NCBI GenBank assembly: GCA_041663205.1
Contig: JBAZQZ010000003.1
Coordinates: forward strand, 1-64,000
From: UM-FILTER-38-24 sp041663205
GTDB taxonomy: Bacteria; Patescibacteriota; Gracilibacteria; UBA1369; LOWO2-01-FULL-3
DNA: 64,000 nt
Direction: 5' to 3'
Shown: piece by piece, positions 9,392 to 16,996 of the stretch
Position numbering within the stretch: the first letter of the stretch is position 1
Layout of the letters: each line of letters begins with the position of its first letter
Position numbers and translations under genes: made by a program
The notes under the pieces: generated by a model
The model's database searches: none
Seen by the model: the letters and a program-made list of their open reading frames with translations, nothing else
Told to the model about the DNA's origin: nothing

Positions 9392-10336
9392 ATGAAATTT
9401 AAAGGTCAACACATTTTGTCTACGAAACAGTTTGATAAGAATAGTTTGTTGGCGTTTTTTGGGCGCATGAAGAAGATGGAAAAAGTGGTTGTGGACGGCG
9501 TTGTCGGGGGAAAGCAGTCGAAACTTTGCGAGGGAAAAATTCTTGCGACGCTTTTTTATGAACCTTCCACGAGAACGAGGTTTAGTTTTGAAACGGCTAT
9601 GCTCAGGCTTGGAGGGCGCGTGATTTCAAATTTTGATATGTTGAAAACTTCTTCGGTGGCGAAAATGGAAAGTCTTCGCGATACGGGAAAAGTTGTTTCG
9701 CAAATGGTTGATGTCATCGCGATGAGGCATCCTGAAGTTGGGAGCGTGGAAGAATTGGCTAAGGGAAGCGATGTTCCGGTGATAAATGCCGGTGATGGAA
9801 TCGGTGAACATCCGACGCAGGCGTTACTTGATCTTTATACAATTTGGAAAAATAAAGGTGATGTTTCAGGGCTTACTGTCGGGATGATTGGAGATTTGAA
9901 AAATGGAAGGGTGCCACATTCTCAATGTAGTTTGTTGAAACATTTCGGGTGCAAATTTATTTTTGTTTCGCCTGTCGCGCTTAAGATGCCGAGGGATGTC
10001 GTGGCGGAATTAAAGGCTTGTGGGTGCGAAATTATTGAGGTTGAAGAATTGGCGGAGGTGGTTGGGAAAATGGATGTTATTTGTATGACGAGAATTCAAA
10101 AAGAGAGATTTTCGAGCGAAAAGGAATATGAGAGGTATGCGGGAAGGTATATTCTTGACGGGAAAATGATGAAATTAGCGAAAAAAAATGCGATCGTTCT
10201 TCATCCGTTGCCACGTGTTGATGAGATTTCTTCGGATGTCGATGATGATGTGCGAGCTAAATATTTTGAGCAGGTCAAAAATGGTGTTGCTGTGAGAATG
10301 GCTTTGATATGCGAAGTTTTGGGCATTGTGGGGTGA
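9392..10336 (+). CDS. pyrB: Aspartate carbamoyltransferase catalytic chain
   Basis: PyrB condenses carbamoyl phosphate and aspartate to carbamoyl aspartate, the committed step of pyrimidine synthesis. The phosphate-binding motif FYEPSTRTRFSFETA is intact, followed by HPEVGS and the aspartate-side GDGIGEHPTQALLDLYTI and LHPLPRVDEI. The ATG at 9392 is chosen because MKFKGQHIL begins the normal fold, giving 314 aa, the usual length. No pyrI regulatory chain is visible. It heads a plus-strand run with pyrC, pyrD, pyrK and pyrE. The A-rich leader has no clear Shine-Dalgarno element. Confidence 0.95.
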   Translation: MKFKGQHILSTKQFDKNSLLAFFGRMKKMEKVVVDGVVGGKQSKLCEGKILATLFYEPSTRTRFSFETAMLRLGGRVISNFDMLKTSSVAKMESLRDTGKVVSQMVDVIAMRHPEVGSVEELAKGSDVPVINAGDGIGEHPTQALLDLYTIWKNKGDVSGLTVGMIGDLKNGRVPHSQCSLLKHFGCKFIFVSPVALKMPRDVVAELKACGCEIIEVEELAEVVGKMDVICMTRIQKERFSSEKEYERYAGRYILDGKMMKLAKKNAIVLHPLPRVDEISSDVDDDVRAKYFEQVKNGVAVRMALICEVLGIVG

Positions 10337-10352
10337 CGTGATTTTAAAAAAA

Positions 10353-11738
10353 ATGAAAAAAGTTTTATTCAAAAATGGGCAGGTGGTTTCCGGAAGCGAA
10401 GTTTTTTTTGCAGATGTTTTGGTTGAAGACGGGAAGATAAAAGAAGTTGTTAGAAGGGAAAATGTGGCAGTGGAAGGCGGAAAATCTTTTAAAAAAAGAT
10501 TTTTTGGATTTGGAAAAATTCCTGAAATTGATTGTACCGGAAAATTTATTTTTCCCGGTTTGATTGATGTGCATGTGCATTTTCGGGATCCGGGACAAAC
10601 TTACAAAGAAGATTTTTCGAGTGGGTCGAAGGCTGCAATTTCCGGCGGAGTGACGACTGTTTTTGATATGCCAAATAATATTCCACCGACTACAACTGTG
10701 GAAAATTTAGAGAAAAAACGTGGGAATATTTCAAAAAAAAGTTATGTGAATTTTGGCTTGTACATGGGGTTTGACGGAAATAATATTGATGAGATAAATG
10801 ATGCAGAAGGGATTTGCGGTGTGAAAACTTATGTCGCGAATTCCACGGGAAATATGGGTGTGAATAATGCATCACTTGAAAAACTTTTTGAGAAAGTTGA
10901 TAGGTCGAAATTGTTAGTTTTTCATGCGGAAGATGAAGGATGTATTAATCAAAATAAAGAAAAATTTCTCGAAAAATATCCGAGCGGGAAAGTGAAATCT
11001 CGTGGGGTTGATCCGGCTATCCATTCGAGAATAAGGGCTAAAGAATGCGCTTTGATGGCTGTTGAAACTGTTTGCGAATTGGCGAAAAAGTTTAAAAGAC
11101 CTATTCATATTTGCCATGTTTCGTCTCTGGAAGAAGTTTCTTTGATTAATGAATATCGTGAATTTGGAGTGACTTGTGAGATTACGCTGCATCATCTTTT
11201 TTTGTCGGATGATGATTACGAATATCTTAAAAATTTTATAAAGGTGAATCCGCCGGTGAGAAGTCAGGCTGATGTTTTTGGCTTGTGGAAGGCTCTTCAG
11301 GCGGTGGAGATTGATATGATTGCGACGGATCATGCGCCTCATACCATTAAAGAAAAAAAACTTTCTTATCTGACTGCGCCGAGTGGGGTGCCCGGAGTTG
11401 AGGTTTTATTGCCGATGTTACTTACTTCCGTGAATGATAAAGCTTTGAGTCTTTCCGATGTTGCGAGGCTTTGTTGTGAGCGTCCTGCTGAGGTTTTCGG
11501 GGTTCAGAGCAAAGGGAAAATAGCTGAAAATTTTGATGCGGATATTGTTGTCGTTGATATGGAAATTGAAAAAAAATTCACAAATAAAAATGTCGTTTCA
11601 AAATGTCTCTGGTCTCCTTATGCCGGTTGTGTCTTTAAGGGACTTCCTGTCATGACTTTTGTCGGAGGAGAGCTGATTTTTAAGAATGGAAAATTGGTTG
11701 GGAAACCAAAGGGAAAAGAGGTAAAATGCGTTCAGTAA
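10353..11738 (+). CDS. pyrC: Dihydroorotase
   Basis: Dihydroorotase cyclises carbamoyl aspartate to dihydroorotate. The metal-binding signature FPGLIDVHVHFRDPGQT is present, along with FDMPNN, HAED, HICHVS and the late ATDHAPH motif, the layout of the class-I (PyrC/AllB-like) amidohydrolases. From the ATG at 10353 the protein is 461 aa. An in-frame upstream start at 10326 would overlap pyrB by 11 bp and adds no conserved sequence. The position between pyrB and pyrD supports dihydroorotase over allantoinase or hydantoinase. Confidence 0.93.
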   Translation: MKKVLFKNGQVVSGSEVFFADVLVEDGKIKEVVRRENVAVEGGKSFKKRFFGFGKIPEIDCTGKFIFPGLIDVHVHFRDPGQTYKEDFSSGSKAAISGGVTTVFDMPNNIPPTTTVENLEKKRGNISKKSYVNFGLYMGFDGNNIDEINDAEGICGVKTYVANSTGNMGVNNASLEKLFEKVDRSKLLVFHAEDEGCINQNKEKFLEKYPSGKVKSRGVDPAIHSRIRAKECALMAVETVCELAKKFKRPIHICHVSSLEEVSLINEYREFGVTCEITLHHLFLSDDDYEYLKNFIKVNPPVRSQADVFGLWKALQAVEIDMIATDHAPHTIKEKKLSYLTAPSGVPGVEVLLPMLLTSVNDKALSLSDVARLCCERPAEVFGVQSKGKIAENFDADIVVVDMEIEKKFTNKNVVSKCLWSPYAGCVFKGLPVMTFVGGELIFKNGKLVGKPKGKEVKCVQ

Positions 11739-11741
11739 AAA

Positions 11742-12668
11742 TTGAAAATGGTAAATCTGGGCATAAAATTTTGTGGAGTGGAGTTTGCAAATCCGACGGT
11801 GCTTGCGTCGGGGATTTTGGGTGTGACGGCGTCGAGTTTGAAGAACGTGATCAGGAACGGGGCGGGCGGAGTGACGACAAAATCGATTTGGCTGGAAGAA
11901 CATAAAGGGCATAGAAATCCGACGATGTTCGGGACTGAAAATTATTTTATAAATGCTGTCGGGTTGTCGGACGCGGGGCTTGAGAAAGCGGTGAGCGAAA
12001 CTTTTCCGGAATATAATGACGGGAAACCTGCGCCTATAATTGCGAGTATTGTGGCCGGGAAGATTGATGATTTTGGGCTTTTGGCTGAGAAAATCTCAGA
12101 GTGTGATCCGGATATTATTGAAGTAAATATTTCTTGTCCGAACGTGGAAAATGAGTTTGGGAAGCCGTTTGCGTGTGTTTCCGGTGATGCGGCGAAAGTT
12201 ACTTCGGTTGTTCGTGCGCACACGAAAAAACCTATAATTATAAAGCTTTCTCCGAATGTTTCGAATATCGGGGAGATTGCGAAGGCGTGTATGGATGCCG
12301 GTGCGGATGGATTTTGTGCGGTGAATACTTTTGGGCCGGGGCTTGTTATAGACGTAAATACGAGGATGCCGATTTTGACAAATAAAGTCGGTGGAGTTTC
12401 CGGGCCGGGGATTCATCCGCTTGCAGTGAAGTGTGTTTATGATGTGTTTAAGGCTACAGGAGCGCCGATTATCGGGACTGGTGGAGTGATGACGGGGGAG
12501 GATGTTGTCGAAATGATGATGGCCGGGGCGCGATTAGTCGGCATGGGAACGATGGTTTATTATCGCGGAGTTGAGGGGTTTAAGAAGGTTGTTTCTGAGA
12601 TAGAGGAATGGTGTGAAAAAAACGGTGTGAAAAATTTGGAAGAAATTATTGGAACTGTAAAAATGTAA
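11742..12668 (+). CDS. pyrD: Dihydroorotate dehydrogenase, class 1B catalytic subunit
   Basis: This FMN enzyme oxidises dihydroorotate to orotate. The class-1 motif NISCPNV, which includes the catalytic Cys, is present, with IIKLSPNV, AVNTFGPG, KVGGVSGPGI and the C-terminal phosphate-binding IIGTGGVMTGEDVVEMMMAGA. The 308-aa length fits class 1. The next gene encodes a PyrK-type electron-transfer subunit, which makes the NAD-linked 1B heterotetramer the likely form. The ATG at 11742 has a second ATG two codons later, and either could be used. Confidence 0.94.
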   Translation: MKMVNLGIKFCGVEFANPTVLASGILGVTASSLKNVIRNGAGGVTTKSIWLEEHKGHRNPTMFGTENYFINAVGLSDAGLEKAVSETFPEYNDGKPAPIIASIVAGKIDDFGLLAEKISECDPDIIEVNISCPNVENEFGKPFACVSGDAAKVTSVVRAHTKKPIIIKLSPNVSNIGEIAKACMDAGADGFCAVNTFGPGLVIDVNTRMPILTNKVGGVSGPGIHPLAVKCVYDVFKATGAPIIGTGGVMTGEDVVEMMMAGARLVGMGTMVYYRGVEGFKKVVSEIEEWCEKNGVKNLEEIIGTVKM

Positions 12669-12679
12669 ATTTTTGAAAA

Positions 12680-13519
12680 ATGGAAGGCAAAAAATTTGAT
12701 ACAAAACCGGTTACGATTCGAATAAAAAAAATTATTAAGGAAAGTGATAATGTAAATACTTATGTTTTTGAATATGAACTTGGGGCTAAGCCGGGCCAAT
12801 TTGTGATGCTTTGGATTCCCGGAGTCGATGAAAAACCTTTTTCTGTCGCGTATGATGATGGTAGTGAATTTTGGTTAACTATTTGTAATGTCGGGCCTGC
12901 GACGGATGCACTTTTTAAAATGAAGGTCGGGGACTTTGTCGGGATTCGCGGACCTTTTGGAACGTATTATAAAATTGACGAAGGTGATCATTTGGCGCTT
13001 GTGGCAGGGGGATACGGGGCGGCGCCGATGTATTTTGTTGCGGCGGAGGCGTTGAAAAAAAATTGCAAAGTTGAATTTTTGATCGGGGCGAGAAGTAAGG
13101 ATTTGGTGCTTTTTGAAAAGAAAATTTTTGGATTACGTGGAGTGAATTTACATATTTCCACGAACGACGGATCGATGGGTTTTACCGGTCTTGTCACAAA
13201 TTTGCTTGAAAATGTTATTTTGGAAGTTGAGAAAAAAGATGAAAAAATTGATAAAGTTTTTACGTGCGGTCCTGAAATGATGATGAAATTTGTCGGGGAT
13301 ATTGCGTGGAAAAGTGGAATAGATTGTTATGTTTCTGTGGAAAAATATATGAAATGTGGCGTCGGAGTTTGTGGACAATGTGCGGTGGATTCGACCGGTG
13401 TTTTGGCCTGCAAACAGGGCTCTGTGATGAAGTATAATTATGTGAGAGAGCTCTCTGAATTCGGGAAATATCACAGAGATGCGCAAGGTAAAAAAATTTA
13501 TTTCGGTGAGAAAAAATAA
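12680..13519 (+). CDS. pyrK: Dihydroorotate dehydrogenase electron-transfer subunit
   Basis: PyrK carries FAD and a 2Fe-2S cluster and passes electrons from PyrD to NAD+. The N-terminal ferredoxin-reductase fold has KPGQFVMLWIPG and KPFSVAY for FAD. The central NAD domain has LVAGGYGAAPMYFVA and FTCGPEMMM. The cluster Cys residues are in KCGVGVCGQC, with a fourth in LAC. The 279-aa length is slightly above many PyrK proteins (about 260). It starts 11 bp after pyrD. Other ferredoxin-reductase-like subunits look similar, but the neighbours make PyrK the best call. Confidence 0.9.
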   Translation: MEGKKFDTKPVTIRIKKIIKESDNVNTYVFEYELGAKPGQFVMLWIPGVDEKPFSVAYDDGSEFWLTICNVGPATDALFKMKVGDFVGIRGPFGTYYKIDEGDHLALVAGGYGAAPMYFVAAEALKKNCKVEFLIGARSKDLVLFEKKIFGLRGVNLHISTNDGSMGFTGLVTNLLENVILEVEKKDEKIDKVFTCGPEMMMKFVGDIAWKSGIDCYVSVEKYMKCGVGVCGQCAVDSTGVLACKQGSVMKYNYVRELSEFGKYHRDAQGKKIYFGEKK

Positions 13520-13531
13520 TAACTTAAAAAT

Positions 13532-14200
13532 ATGCAACAATACAAAATCGATTTTATAAAACTTTTGGTAAAAGCGAAGGCTTTGAAATTTGGAGAATTT
13601 ACTTTGAAAAGTGGAAGGATTGCACCGTATTTTTTTAATGCCGGAAGTTTTTTTACCGGGGAGCTCGTGAGTGAGCTTGCGAAGGCTTATGCGGGCGCTT
13701 TTTCGGACAGCAAACTTGATGTTGATGTGATTTTCGGACCTGCGTATAAAGGAATTCCTTTGGCTGTTTCCACGGTGGAAGTTCTTTATAAAGAATTTGG
13801 GAAAAATGTTTCGTATTGTTTTAACAGGAAGGAAGCCAAAGATCATGGAGAGGGAAATTTGCTCGTAGGTGCACCATTAAACGAGGATACAAAAGTTTTG
13901 TTAATAGATGACGTTATGACTGCGGGGACGGCTGTACGCGAAAGTATGGATGTTTTGAAGGCCAATGGAAACCCTAAGGTAAGCGGAATTTTGATTGCGA
14001 TGGATCGAATGGAAAAAAATAATGACGGAGTTTCTGCGGTGAAATCTGTTACGGAAATGTTCAACGTTCCTGTTTATTCAATTGTGAATTTGGATGATGT
14101 GGTTGAGGTTTTGCACGGCAAAGAAATTGATGGAGTTGTGTATATCGATGATGAAAAAATGGAGTTGATTAAAAAATATAGGGAGCAGTATGGGGCTTGA
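13532..14200 (+). CDS. pyrE: Orotate phosphoribosyltransferase
   Basis: PyrE joins orotate to PRPP to give OMP. The N-terminal LKSGRIAPYFFNAG is a family hallmark, FGPAYKGIPLA and YCFNRKEAKDHGEG are the orotate/PRPP contact regions, and VLLIDDVMTAGTAVRES is the PRPP-binding motif. The length is 222 aa, within the normal range. It starts 12 bp after pyrK. The TGA stop overlaps the -35 box of the toxin-antitoxin promoter that follows. Confidence 0.95.
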   Translation: MQQYKIDFIKLLVKAKALKFGEFTLKSGRIAPYFFNAGSFFTGELVSELAKAYAGAFSDSKLDVDVIFGPAYKGIPLAVSTVEVLYKEFGKNVSYCFNRKEAKDHGEGNLLVGAPLNEDTKVLLIDDVMTAGTAVRESMDVLKANGNPKVSGILIAMDRMEKNNDGVSAVKSVTEMFNVPVYSIVNLDDVVEVLHGKEIDGVVYIDDEKMELIKKYREQYGA

Positions 14201-14240
14201 CGCTGTATACGGTATTTTGATATACTGTATACAGTATAAT
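14197..14240 (+). promoter_or_regulatory. Promoter and palindromic operator of the toxin-antitoxin pair
   Basis: A TTGACG -35 box (14197-14202) and TATACT -10 box (14221-14226) are separated by 18 nt, with a second TATAAT at 14235-14240. An 18-bp perfect palindrome, TATACTGTATACAGTATA, covers 14221-14238 and so overlaps the -10. Its core CTGTATAC also occurs at 14203-14210, 22 bp upstream, about two helical turns. Two such sites fit binding of a ribbon-helix-helix antitoxin to its own promoter, as is usual for this class. The regulation itself is inferred. Confidence 0.7.
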
Positions 14241-14256
14241 TAAAAGATAAATTCGT

Positions 14257-14508
14257 ATGGTTAGAACTCAACTTTATTTACCGGATGAATTGTATAAAAG
14301 TTTGAAGAAAAAAGCTAAAGCTAAGGATATGAGTTTTGCGGCTTATGTCCGCGTTTATCTTGAGGGCGAAGCTCAAGGCAAGAATGATGAAAAATCAAAA
14401 AATAATATCACTAAGGCTTTTCCTTTTTTGAAATTTGCCGGGACTGTTGAGGCCGGCAAAAATGCTTCAAATAACGATGAGCTTGATAAATTTGTTTACG
14501 GTTTATGA
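14257..14508 (+). CDS. Ribbon-helix-helix (VapB/CopG-like) antitoxin
   Basis: This 83-aa protein opens with MVRTQLYLPDELYKSLKKKA, a typical ribbon-helix-helix start in which the strand RTQLYL would dimerise and contact the operator. The C-terminal half (FLKFAGTVEAGKN onward) would bind and neutralise the toxin. Its ATGA stop/start overlaps the PIN-domain gene by 4 bp, the classic antitoxin-toxin arrangement. It is expected to repress its own promoter through the palindrome just upstream. It interrupts the pyr operon between pyrE and pyrF. Confidence 0.85.
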   Translation: MVRTQLYLPDELYKSLKKKAKAKDMSFAAYVRVYLEGEAQGKNDEKSKNNITKAFPFLKFAGTVEAGKNASNNDELDKFVYGL

Positions 14509-14924
14509 TTAAAAAAGTTTTTGCAGATAGTGGTTTTTTTATTGCTGTTGTGAACAAAGAAGATGGTGTTCATCGGCTTGCCCTGTCAGTTCTTGAAAGT
14601 TTTTTTAAGAGTGGAACGGAGTTTGTTACTACGGATTATGTGCTTGATGAGGTTTTTACTTGGATGAGGTGTAAAATTAAACTTCCTGTTTCCGAGGTCG
14701 TGCGGTTTGCAAATAGTTTGCAGGTCGGGCAGATGAGTATAGTGAATATTAATAAAAATATTTTTGGGAAAGCTTTTGAAATGATGGTTCGGTATGATGA
14801 TCACTTTTTTAGTTTTACGGATTGCGTGAGTTTTGCTGTCATGAAAGAGTTGAAAATCAAGGATGCGGTTACAACCGATAAGCATTTTGCGGAGGCGGGT
14901 TTTAATAATTTATTAACAAAATAA
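14505..14924 (+). CDS. PIN-domain toxin (VapC-like ribonuclease)
   Basis: The 139-aa product has the PIN-domain acidic set: Asp in KKVFADSGFFIAV near the start, Asp/Glu in TTDYVLDEVF, Asp in SFTDCVSFAVM and Asp in AVTTDKHF. Such enzymes cut RNA with Mg2+ bound by these residues, and toxins of the VapC class cut tRNA or rRNA. All key acids are present, so the gene looks active. It overlaps the antitoxin by 4 bp and ends 2 bp before pyrF, so transcription from the TA promoter probably also runs into pyrF. Confidence 0.87.
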   Translation: MIKKVFADSGFFIAVVNKEDGVHRLALSVLESFFKSGTEFVTTDYVLDEVFTWMRCKIKLPVSEVVRFANSLQVGQMSIVNINKNIFGKAFEMMVRYDDHFFSFTDCVSFAVMKELKIKDAVTTDKHFAEAGFNNLLTK

Positions 14925-14926
14925 TT

Positions 14927-15877
14927 ATGAAAAATTTTGCAGACAAATTGGTGGAGGCGGTGAAGGCTAAGGGATCAGCGATTTGCGTTGGGCTGGATCC
15001 GAGGCTTGATAAGATTCCAAAATTTTTGAAAATGAAGGCGGTGGAGGATACGGACAGGACGCCTTTTGGTGCGGCATGTGCGGCGATTTTGGAGTTTAAC
15101 AAAGGTATTATTGATGCTGTGCATGACCTTGTTCCTATTGTAAAACCGCAGATTGCGTTTTATGAAATTTTTGGATATGAGGGCATAAAATGCTACGAGG
15201 AGACTTTGAAATATGCGAAAAAAATGGGGCTTTTGACGATTGCGGATGCGAAAAGAAATGATATCGGATCGACGGCGGAGGCTTATGCTCAGGCTTTTTT
15301 GGGGGAGACCGTTGTTTTTGAGGGAGATGATGAGGTTATTGTGCCGGTGTTTGATGCGGATGCGGTGACGGTTAATCCTTATTTGGGATGGGATGGAATC
15401 AAGCCTTTTATTGAGGAATGTCGAAAATATGGGAAGGGGATTTTTGTCTTGGATAAGACCTCAAACCCTTCGAGCAGTGATTTGCAGGATTTGGAAATGA
15501 AAGACGGGAAGGCGATTTATGAAATTGTCGGACATTTGATCGACAGTTGGGGGGCGAACGATGTCGGAGAAAACGGTTATAGTTTTGTCGGAGCGGTGAC
15601 CGGTGCGACTTTTCCCGCGCAGGCGAAACGTCTTCGCGAGATTATGCCAAACACTTATTTCTTGGTGCCGGGATATGGTGCGCAGGGTGGAAAAGCGGCC
15701 GATGTCGCGGTTTGTTTTGGCGGAGGGAAGGGCGAAAAAGGGCTTGGTGCCGTCGTAAACAATAGTCGTGGAATCACGAATGCTTATGAAATTTTAGGAT
15801 ATCCCGAGGAAAAATATGCGGAGGCGGCGAGAGAAGCCGTGATGAAAATGAAGATGGATTTGGCGGGAGTGTTATAG
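14927..15877 (+). CDS. pyrF: Orotidine-5'-phosphate decarboxylase, type 2
   Basis: PyrF decarboxylates OMP to UMP, the last step of the pathway. The 316-aa length and the motifs VGLDPRLDKIPKFL, IADAKRNDIGSTAEAYAQAFLG, VNPYLGWDGIKPF, LDKTSNPSS and FLVPGYGAQGG identify the longer type-2 family rather than the 230-aa E. coli form. The catalytic Asp/Lys group is in DAKRNDIGS. The final 6 bp overlap the convergent rsmA. Confidence 0.93.
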   Translation: MKNFADKLVEAVKAKGSAICVGLDPRLDKIPKFLKMKAVEDTDRTPFGAACAAILEFNKGIIDAVHDLVPIVKPQIAFYEIFGYEGIKCYEETLKYAKKMGLLTIADAKRNDIGSTAEAYAQAFLGETVVFEGDDEVIVPVFDADAVTVNPYLGWDGIKPFIEECRKYGKGIFVLDKTSNPSSSDLQDLEMKDGKAIYEIVGHLIDSWGANDVGENGYSFVGAVTGATFPAQAKRLREIMPNTYFLVPGYGAQGGKAADVAVCFGGGKGEKGLGAVVNNSRGITNAYEILGYPEEKYAEAAREAVMKMKMDLAGVL

Positions 15878-16711
15878 GTTTTCCGCCAGTGCTTGCCATT
15901 CTTTGACTGACAGGGTTTCGGGACGACGGGAGAGGTTGATGTTTGCTTTGTTTGCGGCTTCTTGGATTTTTTCGAAGGGGATGTTTTGTATGTTTTTTAA
16001 AGTATTGGAAAGTTTTTTGCGTTTTCCCGAGAAGGCGATTTTTGCGAGTTGTATGATTTTTTTTGCGGTTTCTTCTGGAATGAAATTTTCGTCTTTTTGG
16101 TCGCGAAGTGTGATTTTTATTATGGCGGAATCGACGTTCGGCGAGGGATAAAAACATGACGGGGGAACTTTTTTGATGTATTTTGCGTCGGCGTAAAGGG
16201 CTGTTTGTAGCGATAAAATCGTCATGTCGGGTTCAAGTGTCGTCAGTTTTTCCGCGACTTCTTTTTGGACGAGGAGTGTAAGTGATGTCGGTTTGTTTTT
16301 TTGTGTGAGGAAGTGCGTGATGAGGTGAGAGGTGATGTTGTATGGAATGTTTGCGACGACTTTGTAATTTTCAAATTCCGGAATATATTTTAATGCGTCT
16401 TGATTTATGATTTCGATTTTTTCGTATTCTTCTTTCGGTAGTGTTTTTAGATTTTCTTCGAGGATCGGAATTATGTTTTTGTCGATTTCTATTGTTTTTA
16501 CTGTGTGGGCTTTTTTGGCCAGTTCTTGCGTCAAAACGCCGAGGCCCGGGCCGATTTCTATGATGGTATCTTCAGGTGTTATTTCAGCGGTTTCTGTGAT
16601 TCTATTTAAAACATTTTGGTCAACTAAGAAGTTTTGTCCGAAATATTTTTTCGCGAAAGTTTGATTTTTTTCGAGAATGTTTTTGATTATTTTGATGTTT
16701 GTAAGATCCAT
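15872..16711 (-). CDS. rsmA: 16S rRNA dimethyladenosine transferase (KsgA)
   Basis: RsmA dimethylates two adjacent adenosines near the 3' end of 16S rRNA, a late step in 30S assembly. The motifs are YFGQNFLVDQNVLN, the SAM-binding IIEIGPGLGVLTQELAKK, IEIDKNI, INQDALKY and the catalytic VVANIPYNI (NxPY type), with SLTLLVQKEVAEKL following. The 279-aa length is normal. It lies last in a minus-strand run after trmD, the ATPase-like gene and the DUF167 gene. Its end overlaps pyrF by 6 bp. Confidence 0.95.
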   Translation of the reverse strand: MDLTNIKIIKNILEKNQTFAKKYFGQNFLVDQNVLNRITETAEITPEDTIIEIGPGLGVLTQELAKKAHTVKTIEIDKNIIPILEENLKTLPKEEYEKIEIINQDALKYIPEFENYKVVANIPYNITSHLITHFLTQKNKPTSLTLLVQKEVAEKLTTLEPDMTILSLQTALYADAKYIKKVPPSCFYPSPNVDSAIIKITLRDQKDENFIPEETAKKIIQLAKIAFSGKRKKLSNTLKNIQNIPFEKIQEAANKANINLSRRPETLSVKEWQALAENL

Positions 16712-16720
16712 GTGTTAGTG

Positions 16721-16996
16721 TTACGCGCTGATTTTTATAAGTTTTAAGTGTTCTGTTTTTCCGCTTATTATAGAGATTTTTTCGGTGGGGAGGTTTAGTT
16801 CTTTGCTTAAAAATTTTATTAATTCTGCGTTTGCTTTTCCTTTTTCCGCCGGTGCGGCAATTTTTATTTTGTATGTTTGTCCGTTTTCTTTGTCGTCCAA
16901 GATTTCGGTTATGCAATTTTTTGGACTTTTCGGGATTACTTTTATTCGCAAATAGCCGGAGGGTGGAAGGAGAATTTTTATGTTATTTTGGTTCAT
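16721..16996 (-). CDS. DUF167/YggU-family protein
   Basis: The 91-aa product matches the DUF167 pattern: LRIKVIPKSPKN near the start, IKIAAPAEKGKANAELIKFLSKEL in the middle (only the family hallmark is quoted), and ISGKTEHLKLIKI at the end. The biochemical role of this family is not established. It overlaps the end of the ATPase-like gene by 14 bp and ends 9 bp before rsmA, so all are likely translated from one message. Confidence 0.85.
   Translation of the reverse strand: MNQNNIKILLPPSGYLRIKVIPKSPKNCITEILDDKENGQTYKIKIAAPAEKGKANAELIKFLSKELNLPTEKISIISGKTEHLKLIKISA

Noticed and set aside
13148..13846. 232-aa minus-strand frame across pyrK and pyrE
   Set aside because: It is antisense to two clear pyr genes and has no conserved content.
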